The translations under genes and the position numbers were made by a program. From Larkinella sp965227735 (GTDB lineage: Bacteria > Bacteroidota > Bacteroidia > Cytophagales > Spirosomataceae), in contig NZ_OZ245776.1 in NCBI RefSeq assembly GCF_965227735.1, forward strand, positions 5,208,001 through 5,272,000: 64,000 nt of DNA, given 5' to 3'. Numbering within the stretch: the stretch's first letter is position 1; each line of letters starts with the position of its first letter. The notes beneath the pieces were generated by a model. It was not told the origin of the DNA. It ran no database searches and was given only the letters and a program-made list of their open reading frames with translations. Shown one piece after another: positions 52,401 through 60,615 of this stretch.

Positions 52401-52958
52401 ATACGGCTGAATGGTGTAGCCTTTATATAATAATCCCTTGTCATACAGTCGTTTGAGTAACTGCCAGACGGATTCGATGTATTCACTCTGGTAGGTGACA
52501 TACGGATTGTCGAGATCGACCCAGTAGCCCATTTTTTCGGTCAGGTCGTTCCACAAGTCCGTGAATTTCATCACGGCTTCCCGGCACTTCTGGTTGTAGT
52601 CCTCAATGCTGATGCCGCCTTCGGATTCGGGCTTGCCGATATGGTCTTTCGTAATGCCCAGTTCTTTTTCGACCTGCAACTCGATGGGCAAACCGTGGGT
52701 ATCCCAACCCCCTTTGCGTTTGACCTGAAAGCCCTGCAAGGTTTTATACCGGCAAAAAATATCTTTAATCGCCCGGGCCATCACGTGGTGAATGCCCGGT
52801 TTTCCGTTTGCCGAGGGCGGCCCTTCGTAAAACGTGAACGTAGGCTGGCCTTCGCGCGTGTCGATGGATTGTTCAAAAACGCGATTGGCTTTCCAGAATG
52901 CTAATATATCATCGCCAACCTGCGCGTAATTCAGGTTCTTATATTCTTTGTAACTCAC
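49446..52958 (-). CDS. ileS: Isoleucyl-tRNA synthetase with in-frame palindromic insertion
   Basis: About 1170 residues if started at the GTG at 52958 (VSYKEYKNLNYAQVG, the family N-terminus); the ATG frame to 53081 adds 41 residues that look non-coding. PPSANGKPGIHHVMAR carries the HIGH-equivalent, the editing domain holds TTPWTLPGNSAL, and KMSKRLGNAVDPF is the KMSKS loop. Near the anticodon-binding domain, after RLSRRRFWNA, about 35 Pro/Gly/Ser/Arg-rich residues (50359-50465 on DNA) interrupt the normal RAAYETLHECL continuation. They come from a 41-bp-stem palindrome that keeps the frame open. Confidence 0.96.
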   Translation of the reverse strand: MSYKEYKNLNYAQVGDDILAFWKANRVFEQSIDTREGQPTFTFYEGPPSANGKPGIHHVMARAIKDIFCRYKTLQGFQVKRKGGWDTHGLPIELQVEKELGITKDHIGKPESEGGISIEDYNQKCREAVMKFTDLWNDLTEKMGYWVDLDNPYVTYQSEYIESVWQLLKRLYDKGLLYKGYTIQPYSPKAGTGLSSHELNMPGTYKDVKDTTIVAMFKVKESAKTAQAFGDLHGLNAYILAWTTTPWTLPGNSALTVGKDIDYVLIKTFNPYTYEPVNVVLAKALVGRWFNEKAERSDPRDGDFDGYAASDKKLVPWTILKEFKGSELAGIEYEQLMPYVQPEKPAFRVILGDFVTTEDGTGVVHTSPTFGADDFRVAQQNGIPPIMVKDENGKEVPIVDKHGQFVPEIGEFAGRYVKEQYYSDEEQEAPEFKPTDVLIAIKLKTEGKAFHVEKYEHPYPHCWRTDKPILYYPLDSWFIKTTAVKDRLVALNKTINWNPESTGTGRFGNWLENLVDWNLSRSRFWGTPLPIWRNELGDEICIGSVAELKAGVEKAVASGLLSDEQKSKNEVYLQKIESGDYDLHRPFVDELYLVSESGNVLQRESDLIDVWFDSGAMPYAQWHYPFENKDVFEKAYPADFISEGVDQTRGWFFTLHAISGMLGTLDEKADSSVAFKNVVSTGLVLDKNGNKMSKRLGNAVDPFTTLATYGADATRWYMITNAEPWDNLKFNIDGIAEVQRRFFGTLYNTYSFFALYANLDQFDFDGVRTIPVDQRPELDRWILSKLQSLVLEVEQQFENYNPTKAGRAVQDFVNDQLSNWYVRLSRRRFWNAPKVARDPGPKGDFLSPADPVSKSPLGPGSRATLGADTRAAYETLHECLTTVSKLMSPIAPFFADWLYRNLTKETDLSVHLTNFPKAEQALIDSDLETSMQLGQDICSLVHSLRKGHKIKVRQPLTKVLIPVLNETTRRQIEHVSPIIQSEVNVKAVEFIDDASGILKKKIKPNFKTLGPKFGPMMKDVATTINTMTEDDIRKLEAAGSMQLAIGEITMADVEIRTEDVPGWIVATQGGLTVALDVTVTPELRQEGIARDFINRIQNLRKDQNFDVTDKIRIELENSTTEVLTSAIETHKDYICQEVQALSLELVNDLNGNATEIEMDEFLLRVKVAVA
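50359..50465. repeat. 41-bp perfect palindromic element inside ileS
   Basis: Arm 50359-50399 is the exact reverse complement of 50425-50465 with a 25-nt loop. It begins gcccctaaagtcgcccgcga. It shares the word cctttaggg and its ends with the element at 38328 and the core of those at 10111, 11576 and 60544. It is fully open in the ileS frame. Confidence 0.95.
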
Positions 52959-53170
52959 GATCGTACTGGGATTTGGAATTGACCGCAAAGATACGGAAAA
53001 TTGGGCGGAACGCATGGCCGTGCAGGGAAACGCTAAATTTGGCATTAACTTTGTGCGAATTAGGCTGGAAACGAGACACAAAGATTACATCGCATGCGAA
53101 GTAGGTTAACGGCAAACGTGTCTAACCCAATCTGGAGAACCTTCGAATATGTTTCACTATGGGGTATGGC

Positions 53171-53623
53171 ATGAATGAACTGGAACGATCAGCAGGAAAT
53201 GGAGCCTTTCGACAGCATCGCAAGCCGGTTGATCAACGGGCGCTCTACGATCGGTTTGGTGCACTGGCCTATGGGATTATCTTGCAGATTCTTCCGCAAT
53301 CGGCCCTGGCCCAGAAGGCGCTGATGGAAGTTTTTTCCGCCGACAACTTACCTGCTTTCGCCAATTCGCCGGTTAATCCGGCAATAGCGGTGATTCGGAT
53401 TGCACGCGCTAAAGCGCTTGAGTTGAAAGACAAATCGAAAGAACGGGAGGCCGCCCGCCCGGAACCATTTTCGGTAAACAACAGTTATTCACCGGAGTAT
53501 ATTTTTGACTTGTCTTTTCGTCAGGGCTACTCCTTTGAAACGATTTCCGAGCAGTCTGGCCTTTCCAGACCGGAATTAGTAAAAGCCATTCGGGATTTTA
53601 TTCACGTGTTTCGTCGATCGTAA
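53171..53623 (+). CDS. Degenerate sigma-70-like protein
   Basis: A 150-residue protein from MNELERSAGNGAF. ALYDRFGALAYGIILQILPQSALAQKALMEVF resembles sigma region 2 of ECF factors, and LSFRQGYSFETISEQSGLSRPELVKAIRDFIH resembles a region 4 helix-turn-helix. The acidic -10 recognition part of region 2 is not evident and the linker is short. It is followed 12 bp later by an anti-sigma-like gene. Whether it still directs transcription cannot be told. Confidence 0.7.
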   Translation: MNELERSAGNGAFRQHRKPVDQRALYDRFGALAYGIILQILPQSALAQKALMEVFSADNLPAFANSPVNPAIAVIRIARAKALELKDKSKEREAARPEPFSVNNSYSPEYIFDLSFRQGYSFETISEQSGLSRPELVKAIRDFIHVFRRS

Positions 53624-53635
53624 TTACGCAGGAAA

Positions 53636-54121
53636 TTGGAAATTCGTCAATACATAGATAGTGGGGTTTTAGAGGCCTATCTGCTGGGGTTAGCGTCCGA
53701 AGAGGAGCAACACGAAGTTCAGCAGATGAAGGTTCTTTATCCGGAAGTATCTTCGGCTTTGAACGAGCTTGAGGTGGTGATTGAAACGTATTGTGTTGAA
53801 AATTCGGTTCCCCCGCCACCCGGCACCTGGGAACTCATCCAGGCGCGCATCCCCGGCCAGGAAATCAGGAAACGGGAGCCCGAAACGGATAATAAAAAAG
53901 ACGCGGAACCCAAAACCGCTAAATCCGATTACGTGGAAGTGGAGGTGAGCGATTCGTTCATCCGCGTCCATAAACTCTGGCGAGTCGCTTTCCTGGCTGT
54001 GTTTATCTTATCCAAGATCTTTCTGATCGCCGGGCTGTATTATTACTTCAAAGCCGATAGCCAGCAGCAGGAAATCGAGCGACTCAAAAGCACCATTCAG
54101 CAACAGCAAGTCATTCGCTGA
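53636..54121 (+). CDS. Anti-sigma-factor-like membrane protein
   Basis: A 161-residue protein starting at TTG (LEIRQYIDSGVLEAYLLGLASEEEQHEVQQM, the recognised N-terminus of RskA-type anti-sigma factors in this phylum). A polar linker with PPPPGTWELIQARI follows, then one membrane helix at about residues 116-138 and a short coiled-coil end (SQQQEIERLKSTIQQQQ). The large periplasmic domain of RskA proteins is missing. No zinc-binding H-x3-C-x2-C motif is present. It pairs with the preceding sigma-like gene. Confidence 0.72.
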   Translation: MEIRQYIDSGVLEAYLLGLASEEEQHEVQQMKVLYPEVSSALNELEVVIETYCVENSVPPPPGTWELIQARIPGQEIRKREPETDNKKDAEPKTAKSDYVEVEVSDSFIRVHKLWRVAFLAVFILSKIFLIAGLYYYFKADSQQQEIERLKSTIQQQQVIR

Positions 54122-54154
54122 TTCTGGTTTTTAACAACCTTTCGGAGCCAAAGA

Positions 54155-55204
54155 CTACGGTTTTGGCCACTGTCCTTCCTTGATATCGGTCAACGTCAGT
54201 TTAGCCGGGTCCAGCACTACGTAGCGTATTTTCTTGCGATGGTGCGTGTAGGTGATGTGAACAAGACCGTCGCGGGATTGAATCACGGCCGGATACGAAA
54301 ATTCCCCACCGGGTTCGTTTTCGAGCACCACCGCAGCCTGCCAGCGTTTGCCATCGGGCGACAAGGCCACATTGAGCGGTGAGCGGCCTTTGGGCGTGTG
54401 GTTATACACCAGCAGTTGTCGGCCATCCTGGAGCGTTACGGCATCCGTTCCGGAATTCGGGTTGGGTAATTCAGTCGCTTTCAACTCCGTCCATGTCGTC
54501 CCGCCATCTTCCGACCAGGCTTCCAGAACCCGGCCGTTTTTGCTGCGGCACAGCAATTGCAACCGCCCATTCGGGTGAAACAGCACGCTGGGCTGAATGG
54601 CGCTGAATTGCTTGCCATCGTTGAGCGCCGGGGTTTTCTGCCAGGTTTTTCCGCCGTCCGGGCTGCTTTCCATGTGTAACCGCCAGCCGTTGTCTTCGCT
54701 GCTCGACGGACTCAGCAAGTTGCCGGAAGCCAGCAAAACCGGCTTATTTTTGATCGGTCCGACAATCCCGTCGGGCATTCGGGTGGGTTTCGACCAGGTT
54801 TTGCCACCATCGGCCGAACTCATCTGCATACCCCACCAGGTCGACGGACTCGGCCCCACTTTATAAAACAGCAGCAAAGGTCCGTTGGGCATTTGGAACA
54901 GAACCGGATTCCAGGTGGGTTGCCGTTTCCCCTGGGCTTGAACGCCATTCGCCAGTTCGACGGGGGCCGTCCAGCCCGCAGCGGTTTTCCGGCTAAACCA
55001 GATGCCCACATCAGGGTCGCGCTCATCGGTTCCGCCAAACCAGGCGGCTACGATGCCATCCGGGGTTTCGGCCAGCGTGGACGCGTGGCAGGAAGGAAAC
55101 GGGGCGGTTTCGTAAATAAATTCAGATTTGACAATACCGGCGGTTTGGGCCGCTAAAAAATCGGGGAGAAGACTGAGAAGGAAAAGGATAAATCGGGTTT
55201 TCAT
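54155..55204 (-). CDS. Secreted sialidase-family (BNR repeat) protein
   Basis: About 349 residues from MKTRFILFLLSLLPDFLAAQ, a signal peptide; the frame upstream to 55279 is rejected. Four Asp-box motifs (S-x-D-x-G-x-T-W) are visible: SSADGGKTWSKP, SSPDGGKTWQKT, SEDGGTTWTEL and LSPDGKRWQ. SCHASTLAETPDGIVAAWFGGTDE and YPAVIQSRDGLVHITYTHHRKKIRY are typical of the Bacteroidota exo-alpha-sialidase/BNR family that need not act on sialic acid. It is a periplasmic or surface six-bladed propeller. It is not cotranscribed with the hydrolase operon after it. Confidence 0.87.
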   Translation of the reverse strand: MKTRFILFLLSLLPDFLAAQTAGIVKSEFIYETAPFPSCHASTLAETPDGIVAAWFGGTDERDPDVGIWFSRKTAAGWTAPVELANGVQAQGKRQPTWNPVLFQMPNGPLLLFYKVGPSPSTWWGMQMSSADGGKTWSKPTRMPDGIVGPIKNKPVLLASGNLLSPSSSEDNGWRLHMESSPDGGKTWQKTPALNDGKQFSAIQPSVLFHPNGRLQLLCRSKNGRVLEAWSEDGGTTWTELKATELPNPNSGTDAVTLQDGRQLLVYNHTPKGRSPLNVALSPDGKRWQAAVVLENEPGGEFSYPAVIQSRDGLVHITYTHHRKKIRYVVLDPAKLTLTDIKEGQWPKP

Positions 55205-55296
55205 TGGGAAAGCAAACGGTTTTTTCAGGGTAGGAATTTGAACCCAAAGGTATTGGTTTCGATTGGAAATCAATCGCAAATTTTAGCAGGATTTGG

Positions 55297-55447
55297 ACCA
55301 GCCCACGGTTTCAACCGTGGGGTAACAGCGATTCAATTGCGGCCGGAAAAACCGTTTTAACGGTTTAGAATCTACCAAAACCGTTAAAACGGTTGCCATG
55401 AATTTGATCGGTTTTTTGAAATCCCACGGTTAAAACCGGGGGCTGGT
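55297..55447. repeat. Composite repeat with aaaccgttttaacggttt hairpins
   Basis: Outer arms accagcccacggtt (55297-55310) and aaccgggggctggt (55434-55447) pair with two differences. Inside are ccacggtttcaaccgtgg (55303-55320) and two copies of a 16-bp palindrome (aaccgttttaacggtt and aaccgttaaaacggtt). It fills most of the 351-bp gap between the sialidase and hydrolase genes. Confidence 0.8.
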
Positions 55448-55494
55448 ATTTTTTGCCGCAGACAGTCTATTTTACGACTCATTGTACCATAAAC

Positions 55495-55541
55495 AAACCG
55501 CCGGACCGCAAAGGAATTCCTCCCTTACGGCCCGGCGGTTT
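55495..55541. terminator. Terminator at the end of the CocE-type gene
   Basis: aaaccgccggaccg (55495-55508) pairs with cggcccggcggttt (55528-55541) with one G-U. It lies 15 bases beyond the stop of the minus-strand hydrolase gene. Confidence 0.75.
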
Positions 55542-55555
55542 TTAATCAGCAACGC

Positions 55556-57469
55556 TCAAATACCCTTGTTCAGCACCCGGACTTTGACGTGCGAGGGATT
55601 TTTGTTCGAGAAATAAACCCGTTGGGTGGTTTTTTGGAAATCAGCCTCTGTGGCGTCGTAGATGTTCATGAACTTGCCCGGATTGCGGTCCACCAGCGGG
55701 AACCACGAACTCTGCACCTGCACCATCATTTTGTGGCCTTTTTTGAACGTGTGAGCCGCATCCTGCATGTCGAATTTCACTTCGGCCACTTCGCCCGGTT
55801 TCAGCGGTTCCGGTTTGGAGAAGCTGTTGCGGAATTTCGCCCGCATCACTTCACCCCGCACCATCAACTGAAAACCGGCCATTTTCGTCGTCGGAATCGG
55901 GCTGCTGGCCGTCGTCGTGTCGGGATAGACATCGATCAGTTTCACCACAAAATCCGCATCCGTTCCCGTTGATGTCACAAACAGATTCGCCATCACGTTT
56001 CCGGCAATCGTCAGGTCTTCCGTCAACGCTTCCGACTCATATACCATCACATCGGGGCGGGCAGCCGCAAACCGCTGGTCTTCATACATGAAATCAGCCC
56101 CCCGGATGATCTGGACGTTGTTCGTGTAGGGAACCGGTTTTTTCGGATCATTCACGTATTCGTCAAAAACCGCTTCGGTTTCCTTTGGGGGTTCGAACGA
56201 CAGCTTGCCGTTGGCATGTAAATAAATGCTGCGTTCTTCCGACTCTTTGGGGGGCCACTGGCTATACTGTTTCCACTCGTTGGAGCCCGTCAGGAAGATC
56301 GACGCATCGGGCAGTTGCGGGTTAGGGCCGTCTTTCAGGTAGTGATTGAAAAACGGCAACTCGATTTTTTCCCGGTAATACAGCGACGTTTTGGCGCCAA
56401 AACGAATATTTCCCAGCGACTCGCCGGTGCTGCGCGCCCAGCCGCCATGAATCCACGGCCCCATCACCAACTTGTTAGTCGTCTTCGGATTCTTGCTTTC
56501 GATGCCCGCGTAGGTCTTGAGCGGACCGTACAAATCTTCCTGGTCGAACCAGCCGCCCACGGTCATAATGGCCGGTTTGATGTTTTTCAGGTGCGGAACA
56601 ACCGCCCGGCTTTGCCAGTACTCATCGTAGGTATCGTGTACCATCATCTCCTGCCAGAGCGCATTTTCGCCTTTGAAATACTTTTCGTTGACCTTCGACA
56701 GCGGCCCGACATTCATATAAAATTTATACGAATCCGGGGTGTAGTAGCCGTTGAAACGCGGCCCCCCTTTGGTAGTCGGAACCGGGCGGGGCTGGCCATA
56801 CGACGAGAGAAAGGCAAATGTACCCATCAGGAAAAACGCACCGTTGTGGTGCCGGTCGTCGCCCATATACCAGTCCGTCACCGGGGCCTGGGGCGAAACC
56901 GCCTTGAGAGCCGGGTGGGCGTCGATGGCGGTCATGGTGGTGTAAAAACCGGGTGCCGAAATGCCCCAGGTGCCCACCTTCCCGTTGTTGTTCGGAATGT
57001 TTTTGACCAGCCAGTCGATGGCGTCGTAGGTGTCCGAACTTTCGTCCACATCGGTTTTTTTCTTCTTGTCGGGAATGTGCGGCCGAACCGCTACAAAGTT
57101 ACCTTCCGACATCCAGCGTCCCCGAACATCCTGATACACAAAAATGTAGCCATCTTTGGCGAACGCCATTGAAGGTCCCAGCGACGTTTTATACGCATCT
57201 GCTCCGTAGGGGGCCACGCTGTAGGGTGTCCGGTCGAACATGATCGGGTATTTCTGCGAGGTGTTTTTCGGCGTATAAATCGATGTGAACAGTTTCACCC
57301 CGTCGCGCATCGGCACCACCACTTCCGTCTTGACGTAATTTTCCCGGATATACAGCGAATCCGCCTTGTTGGCCCCCGGCATCTGCGCCAGCAGTGGATT
57401 ACTTAGAGCAACGACCACCGCCAGCAGCAGAAGCAGGCGAACCGACGGTATTTTCAGACTGATTTTCAT
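55556..57469 (-). CDS. CocE/NonD family hydrolase
   Basis: A 637-residue secreted serine hydrolase. The signal peptide ends near SNPLLAQ. DGVKLFTSIYTPKN and PIMFDRTPYSV open the X-Pro dipeptidyl-peptidase-like alpha/beta hydrolase; the nucleophile Ser171 is in WGISAPGFY, and YVYQDVRGRWMSEG (starting near 110) is a family hallmark. A C-terminal jelly-roll domain is typical of CocE, glutaryl-7-ACA acylase and amino acid ester hydrolases. It cleaves an ester or amide in the periplasm. It is the last gene of the SusC-SusD-esterase operon. Confidence 0.92.
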   Translation of the reverse strand: MKISLKIPSVRLLLLLAVVVALSNPLLAQMPGANKADSLYIRENYVKTEVVVPMRDGVKLFTSIYTPKNTSQKYPIMFDRTPYSVAPYGADAYKTSLGPSMAFAKDGYIFVYQDVRGRWMSEGNFVAVRPHIPDKKKKTDVDESSDTYDAIDWLVKNIPNNNGKVGTWGISAPGFYTTMTAIDAHPALKAVSPQAPVTDWYMGDDRHHNGAFFLMGTFAFLSSYGQPRPVPTTKGGPRFNGYYTPDSYKFYMNVGPLSKVNEKYFKGENALWQEMMVHDTYDEYWQSRAVVPHLKNIKPAIMTVGGWFDQEDLYGPLKTYAGIESKNPKTTNKLVMGPWIHGGWARSTGESLGNIRFGAKTSLYYREKIELPFFNHYLKDGPNPQLPDASIFLTGSNEWKQYSQWPPKESEERSIYLHANGKLSFEPPKETEAVFDEYVNDPKKPVPYTNNVQIIRGADFMYEDQRFAAARPDVMVYESEALTEDLTIAGNVMANLFVTSTGTDADFVVKLIDVYPDTTTASSPIPTTKMAGFQLMVRGEVMRAKFRNSFSKPEPLKPGEVAEVKFDMQDAAHTFKKGHKMMVQVQSSWFPLVDRNPGKFMNIYDATEADFQKTTQRVYFSNKNPSHVKVRVLNKGI

Positions 57470-57487
57470 ACAATTGCGTTGATTAGA

Positions 57488-59116
57488 CTAATTGGCTTTC
57501 GTCGTTGCACCCTTGGCCGGAGCCATCTTTTTGATGTGCGCATCCATGATCTTGAGCAACTCGCCGTTGGAATAGGGCCGCCAGCTATGACCACCGCGGT
57601 CGCCGTACGTAACTGAACCGCCGTAAGCCGGATTGGTGGTTTTGCTCAAAAACTCGTCGACTTTATACACCCCAAAGTTAAGGAAGAAATCGTCCATCCG
57701 CCCAACGATAATGTTCAGCTTGCCCACCAGCTTCGGTCCAACGGTGGCCCAGTTTTTCTCCAGATAATGGCGCAGGTCGTAATGTTCCTTCCAGTAAGCA
57801 GCCACGCTGGGGTCGATCACCCCGGTTTTTTTGTCGAACAGCGGTTTGAAATACCCGTCGGCACCGACCGGCCCGAAAACCGAACTCCAGACGTCGAGCT
57901 GACCGCCCGAACGCCCTTTCGTGCCATTGACCAGCTCCATCATGTTGCGTTGTTCGGAGGTCAGGCGGGGTTCGCCGGTTGCCGGAATACGCGTGTTCGT
58001 CGTAGGTACTTTATACCATTCGTATTCTTTGTAGAACGCATTTTTGTCTTTGTAAATATCGATGCCTTCCACGTTCCAGAAATCAAGCGGATCAGGGGCA
58101 AACGACCAGGTTCCGCCGTAAAACTCCGGATACCAGACCTGGAGCGCAAACGATTCCCAGCCGCCGGTCGAACCGCCGGTCAGCAAACGGGCGTAGCCTT
58201 CGCGGATGCAACGGAATTTGGTTTCAATTTCCGGGATCAATTCTTCGTGGATGGCGTCGCCAAATGGGCCATTGTTGGCCGAATTGACCGCGTACGAATC
58301 ATCAAAATACGGCGACGGATGTTGCAGCGTGATGGCAATAAACTTGGGACCGTTATCCGCTGTCCAGTCTTTGTAAAACTCGTTGTTCGGATTTTCGGCA
58401 AACCGGAACGGGGGCGCGGTCGAAAAGTGGCCTTGCTGATACACCGTCGGATAAAGCCGGGTGGGTTCATCGTCGTAACCCTTCGGTAACAAAATAGTCG
58501 CGCCGATGAAAATGGGATGGCCCCAGAATTTCGTCAGTTTCGCGCTCTGAATTTTGATGTGCTTCACCCATTTGGTATCCGCAGGCACCGAAATCGGCGG
58601 AATCACCTTCGTCACTTCCAGCTTGATGGTCTCGCTTTTCGCCGGATCGATCGTGATTTTCTGAACCGCACTGTAGACATTCCCCGGCGAGCGCGTCCAT
58701 TGCTGGCCTTCCCACTGATCCATGTGCATCCAGACCGTATGGCCGTCCGACCGTTTGAATTCGGTGTATTTGTTCAAAACCGCCTGCACAAAATACTCGC
58801 CTTTCGGAACATCCTTCAGCGCGTTGATGGGATAACCCAGCGTAGAACCGTCGATGGTGACGGCTTTGCCCGCAGCCAGTTTTTCGAAATCCGCTCCCCA
58901 GAACTGCGTGCCGTAGCGGCCCACCTGCTGGCGGGGTTCGGTGCTGTCTTTGCGCGTAATGATCAGAAACATCCGGCCCGTCAGGGGCGTAGAACTGATG
59001 GCGGCCGGAAACGAAAGTTCAAATTTGAGCTTGGTTTGGGCAAACCCGGTAAGCGAGGTCAGAACAGCCAGAACGATGATCAATCGCCGGGCGATCTTAC
59101 TGTGAAAATGATTCAT
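57488..59116 (-). CDS. Secreted esterase-like alpha/beta hydrolase
   Basis: About 542 residues from MNHFHSKIARRLIIVLAVL, a signal peptide; an upstream ATG at 59176 is less likely. After an N-terminal beta domain (about 25-190) comes an alpha/beta hydrolase with LLPKGYDDEPTRLYPTVYQQGH, the nucleophile elbow LLTGGSTGGWES with Ser316, and RGGHSWRPYSNGELL near the C-terminus providing the likely His. This is the Bacteroidota family of putative esterases related to Fes/enterochelin-type hydrolases. It lies between susD and the CocE-type gene in one operon. Confidence 0.82.
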   Translation of the reverse strand: MNHFHSKIARRLIIVLAVLTSLTGFAQTKLKFELSFPAAISSTPLTGRMFLIITRKDSTEPRQQVGRYGTQFWGADFEKLAAGKAVTIDGSTLGYPINALKDVPKGEYFVQAVLNKYTEFKRSDGHTVWMHMDQWEGQQWTRSPGNVYSAVQKITIDPAKSETIKLEVTKVIPPISVPADTKWVKHIKIQSAKLTKFWGHPIFIGATILLPKGYDDEPTRLYPTVYQQGHFSTAPPFRFAENPNNEFYKDWTADNGPKFIAITLQHPSPYFDDSYAVNSANNGPFGDAIHEELIPEIETKFRCIREGYARLLTGGSTGGWESFALQVWYPEFYGGTWSFAPDPLDFWNVEGIDIYKDKNAFYKEYEWYKVPTTNTRIPATGEPRLTSEQRNMMELVNGTKGRSGGQLDVWSSVFGPVGADGYFKPLFDKKTGVIDPSVAAYWKEHYDLRHYLEKNWATVGPKLVGKLNIIVGRMDDFFLNFGVYKVDEFLSKTTNPAYGGSVTYGDRGGHSWRPYSNGELLKIMDAHIKKMAPAKGATTKAN

Positions 59117-59138
59117 AAAACGGGGGTTAGGGGTTAGG

Positions 59139-60521
59139 TCACTGCGGATTTTTAGCATCCCACTGAATTTCAGCAAACGGACGGATCAGTTGATCGTATA
59201 CTTTATGATTCGGCTGATCGTTCGGAAGCTGGGCCAGACGGCCGTAGCGACGCATGTCGAACCAGCGGTGGCCTTCGTAAAACAACGAATACCGGCGTTG
59301 ATTCAGCAACTCGTCGATCAGGGCGTTTTTGTCGTTCAGAATCGCCGGTTTGGCGGTGGCCAGTTCCTTTAATCCGGCACCAACCCGAACCTTGTTCAGG
59401 GCTGTCACGGCATCCGTCAGTTTACCGGTTTGAATCATCGCTTCGGCATACATCAGAATCAGTTCTTCGTTCCGGATGATCGAGATCGGATTGGTACTGA
59501 GCGGATACATCGACACGTCATACTCACCAATAATTCCGTTCAGGGCGCGGGCGGAGGTGCGTTTCGTCACTTTTTTCGTCACCCGCGTATCACCGGCTTC
59601 GGCCTGGGAGATAAACAACGCCTGGGCGACTACGGGCGACGCCGTCGTGTTCAGTTGCTGAAACTGCGGATTTGTGATGTCCCCCGAGGTGGTTGAATAC
59701 GTGAAGTTGGGGCCAGTCGTCAGCGCACCATTCAGGTCGAAAAACGATTCGCCCAGCGTGGACAGCAACCCCGTCCAGTCCTGCTGGTACATTGCCGTCC
59801 GCGCGGCCAGCGCCCGGTTGAATTTCCGGAAATTGGCGGGCGTATTGAACCCGGCATAACCGCTCGTCATCGTAAAGCCGAAAGCCGTTCCGCCCGCAGC
59901 CAGTTGCGTAGCCCCTTCGTCCAGCAGTCGCCGGATTTCCTTCAGCGCTTCTTCGTACGAGACAAACGGCCCCGGTTTCAGCATATCACCCGGGCTGTAC
60001 AAGTCCGTGTACTTGATCCGGATGCCATTTTTATACTGCATGTTCAGCATATACAGCATTGTGTAAGCCGATACGGTATTGGCAAAACCCCGGATACCCT
60101 GCTTTTCGGCGTCGGTCAGCGCACTGGGAGCGGAGTTCTCGGCGGCCAGTTTAAAGTATTCAGCCCGGCGACGGGTCTGGGCGTAATCGCTGTAATAACC
60201 GTTGAATAAGGTGGTTGCGCTAAAACCGCCGTTGGTCGTTCCCAGCAATTCGGTGGTCCAGGTTAGTTCTGTAGACGCCAGGTTGTAAACTTCCCGGCCA
60301 ATGGATCCGGCAACCCGAACCAGGTTCGACTGGCCGTTGCGGAAAGACGACTGGATGCCGATGCCCATCTGGTTGATCTGAATCCGTGACGCGTTGGTCA
60401 GGATGGACTCCAGGGCGGGGTTGTTGGGGTCGATGGTGTCTTCGACCTCGAAAAAGCTGCAGGACGGCATCGCCAGGGCAAGTCCGGCCAGGAGAATGGT
60501 ATGTTTTAGAGAAAATTTCAT
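59139..60521 (-). CDS. SusD/RagB family outer membrane lipoprotein
   Basis: A 460-residue SusD homologue. The lipoprotein signal ends LAGLALAMPSCSFFEVED, with Cys20-21 as the acylation site. LESILTNASRIQINQMG and YTMLYMLNMQYKNGI are in the N-terminal domain, and ELLNQRRYSLFYEGHRWFDMRRYGRLAQLP is the conserved C-terminal segment. It is shorter than average and of the SusD-like 2 style. It follows its SusC partner, from which it is separated by a 25-bp-stem hairpin. Confidence 0.95.
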   Translation of the reverse strand: MKFSLKHTILLAGLALAMPSCSFFEVEDTIDPNNPALESILTNASRIQINQMGIGIQSSFRNGQSNLVRVAGSIGREVYNLASTELTWTTELLGTTNGGFSATTLFNGYYSDYAQTRRRAEYFKLAAENSAPSALTDAEKQGIRGFANTVSAYTMLYMLNMQYKNGIRIKYTDLYSPGDMLKPGPFVSYEEALKEIRRLLDEGATQLAAGGTAFGFTMTSGYAGFNTPANFRKFNRALAARTAMYQQDWTGLLSTLGESFFDLNGALTTGPNFTYSTTSGDITNPQFQQLNTTASPVVAQALFISQAEAGDTRVTKKVTKRTSARALNGIIGEYDVSMYPLSTNPISIIRNEELILMYAEAMIQTGKLTDAVTALNKVRVGAGLKELATAKPAILNDKNALIDELLNQRRYSLFYEGHRWFDMRRYGRLAQLPNDQPNHKVYDQLIRPFAEIQWDAKNPQ

Positions 60522-60543
60522 AGAGGAATCATTTGAGTGTTTG

Positions 60544-60610
60544 GCCCCCCACCCCCTGAAGGGGGCTTAAACAAACCGAGTGCAAAAGCCCCCTTCAGGG
60601 GGTGGGGGGC
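60544..60610. repeat. 25-bp perfect GC-rich inverted repeat between susC and susD
   Basis: Arm 60544-60568 (gccccccaccccctgaaggg and five more) is exactly mirrored at 60586-60610 with a 17-nt loop. It belongs to the ccccttcagggg family. It begins 5 bases after the susC stop, within the operon. Confidence 0.93.
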
Positions 60611-60615
60611 AATTC

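Noticed and set aside
52959..53081. N-terminal extension of IleRS from an ATG
   Set aside because: Family proteins begin at the SYKEYKNL segment; the extension has no similarity and a GTG is correctly placed at 52958.
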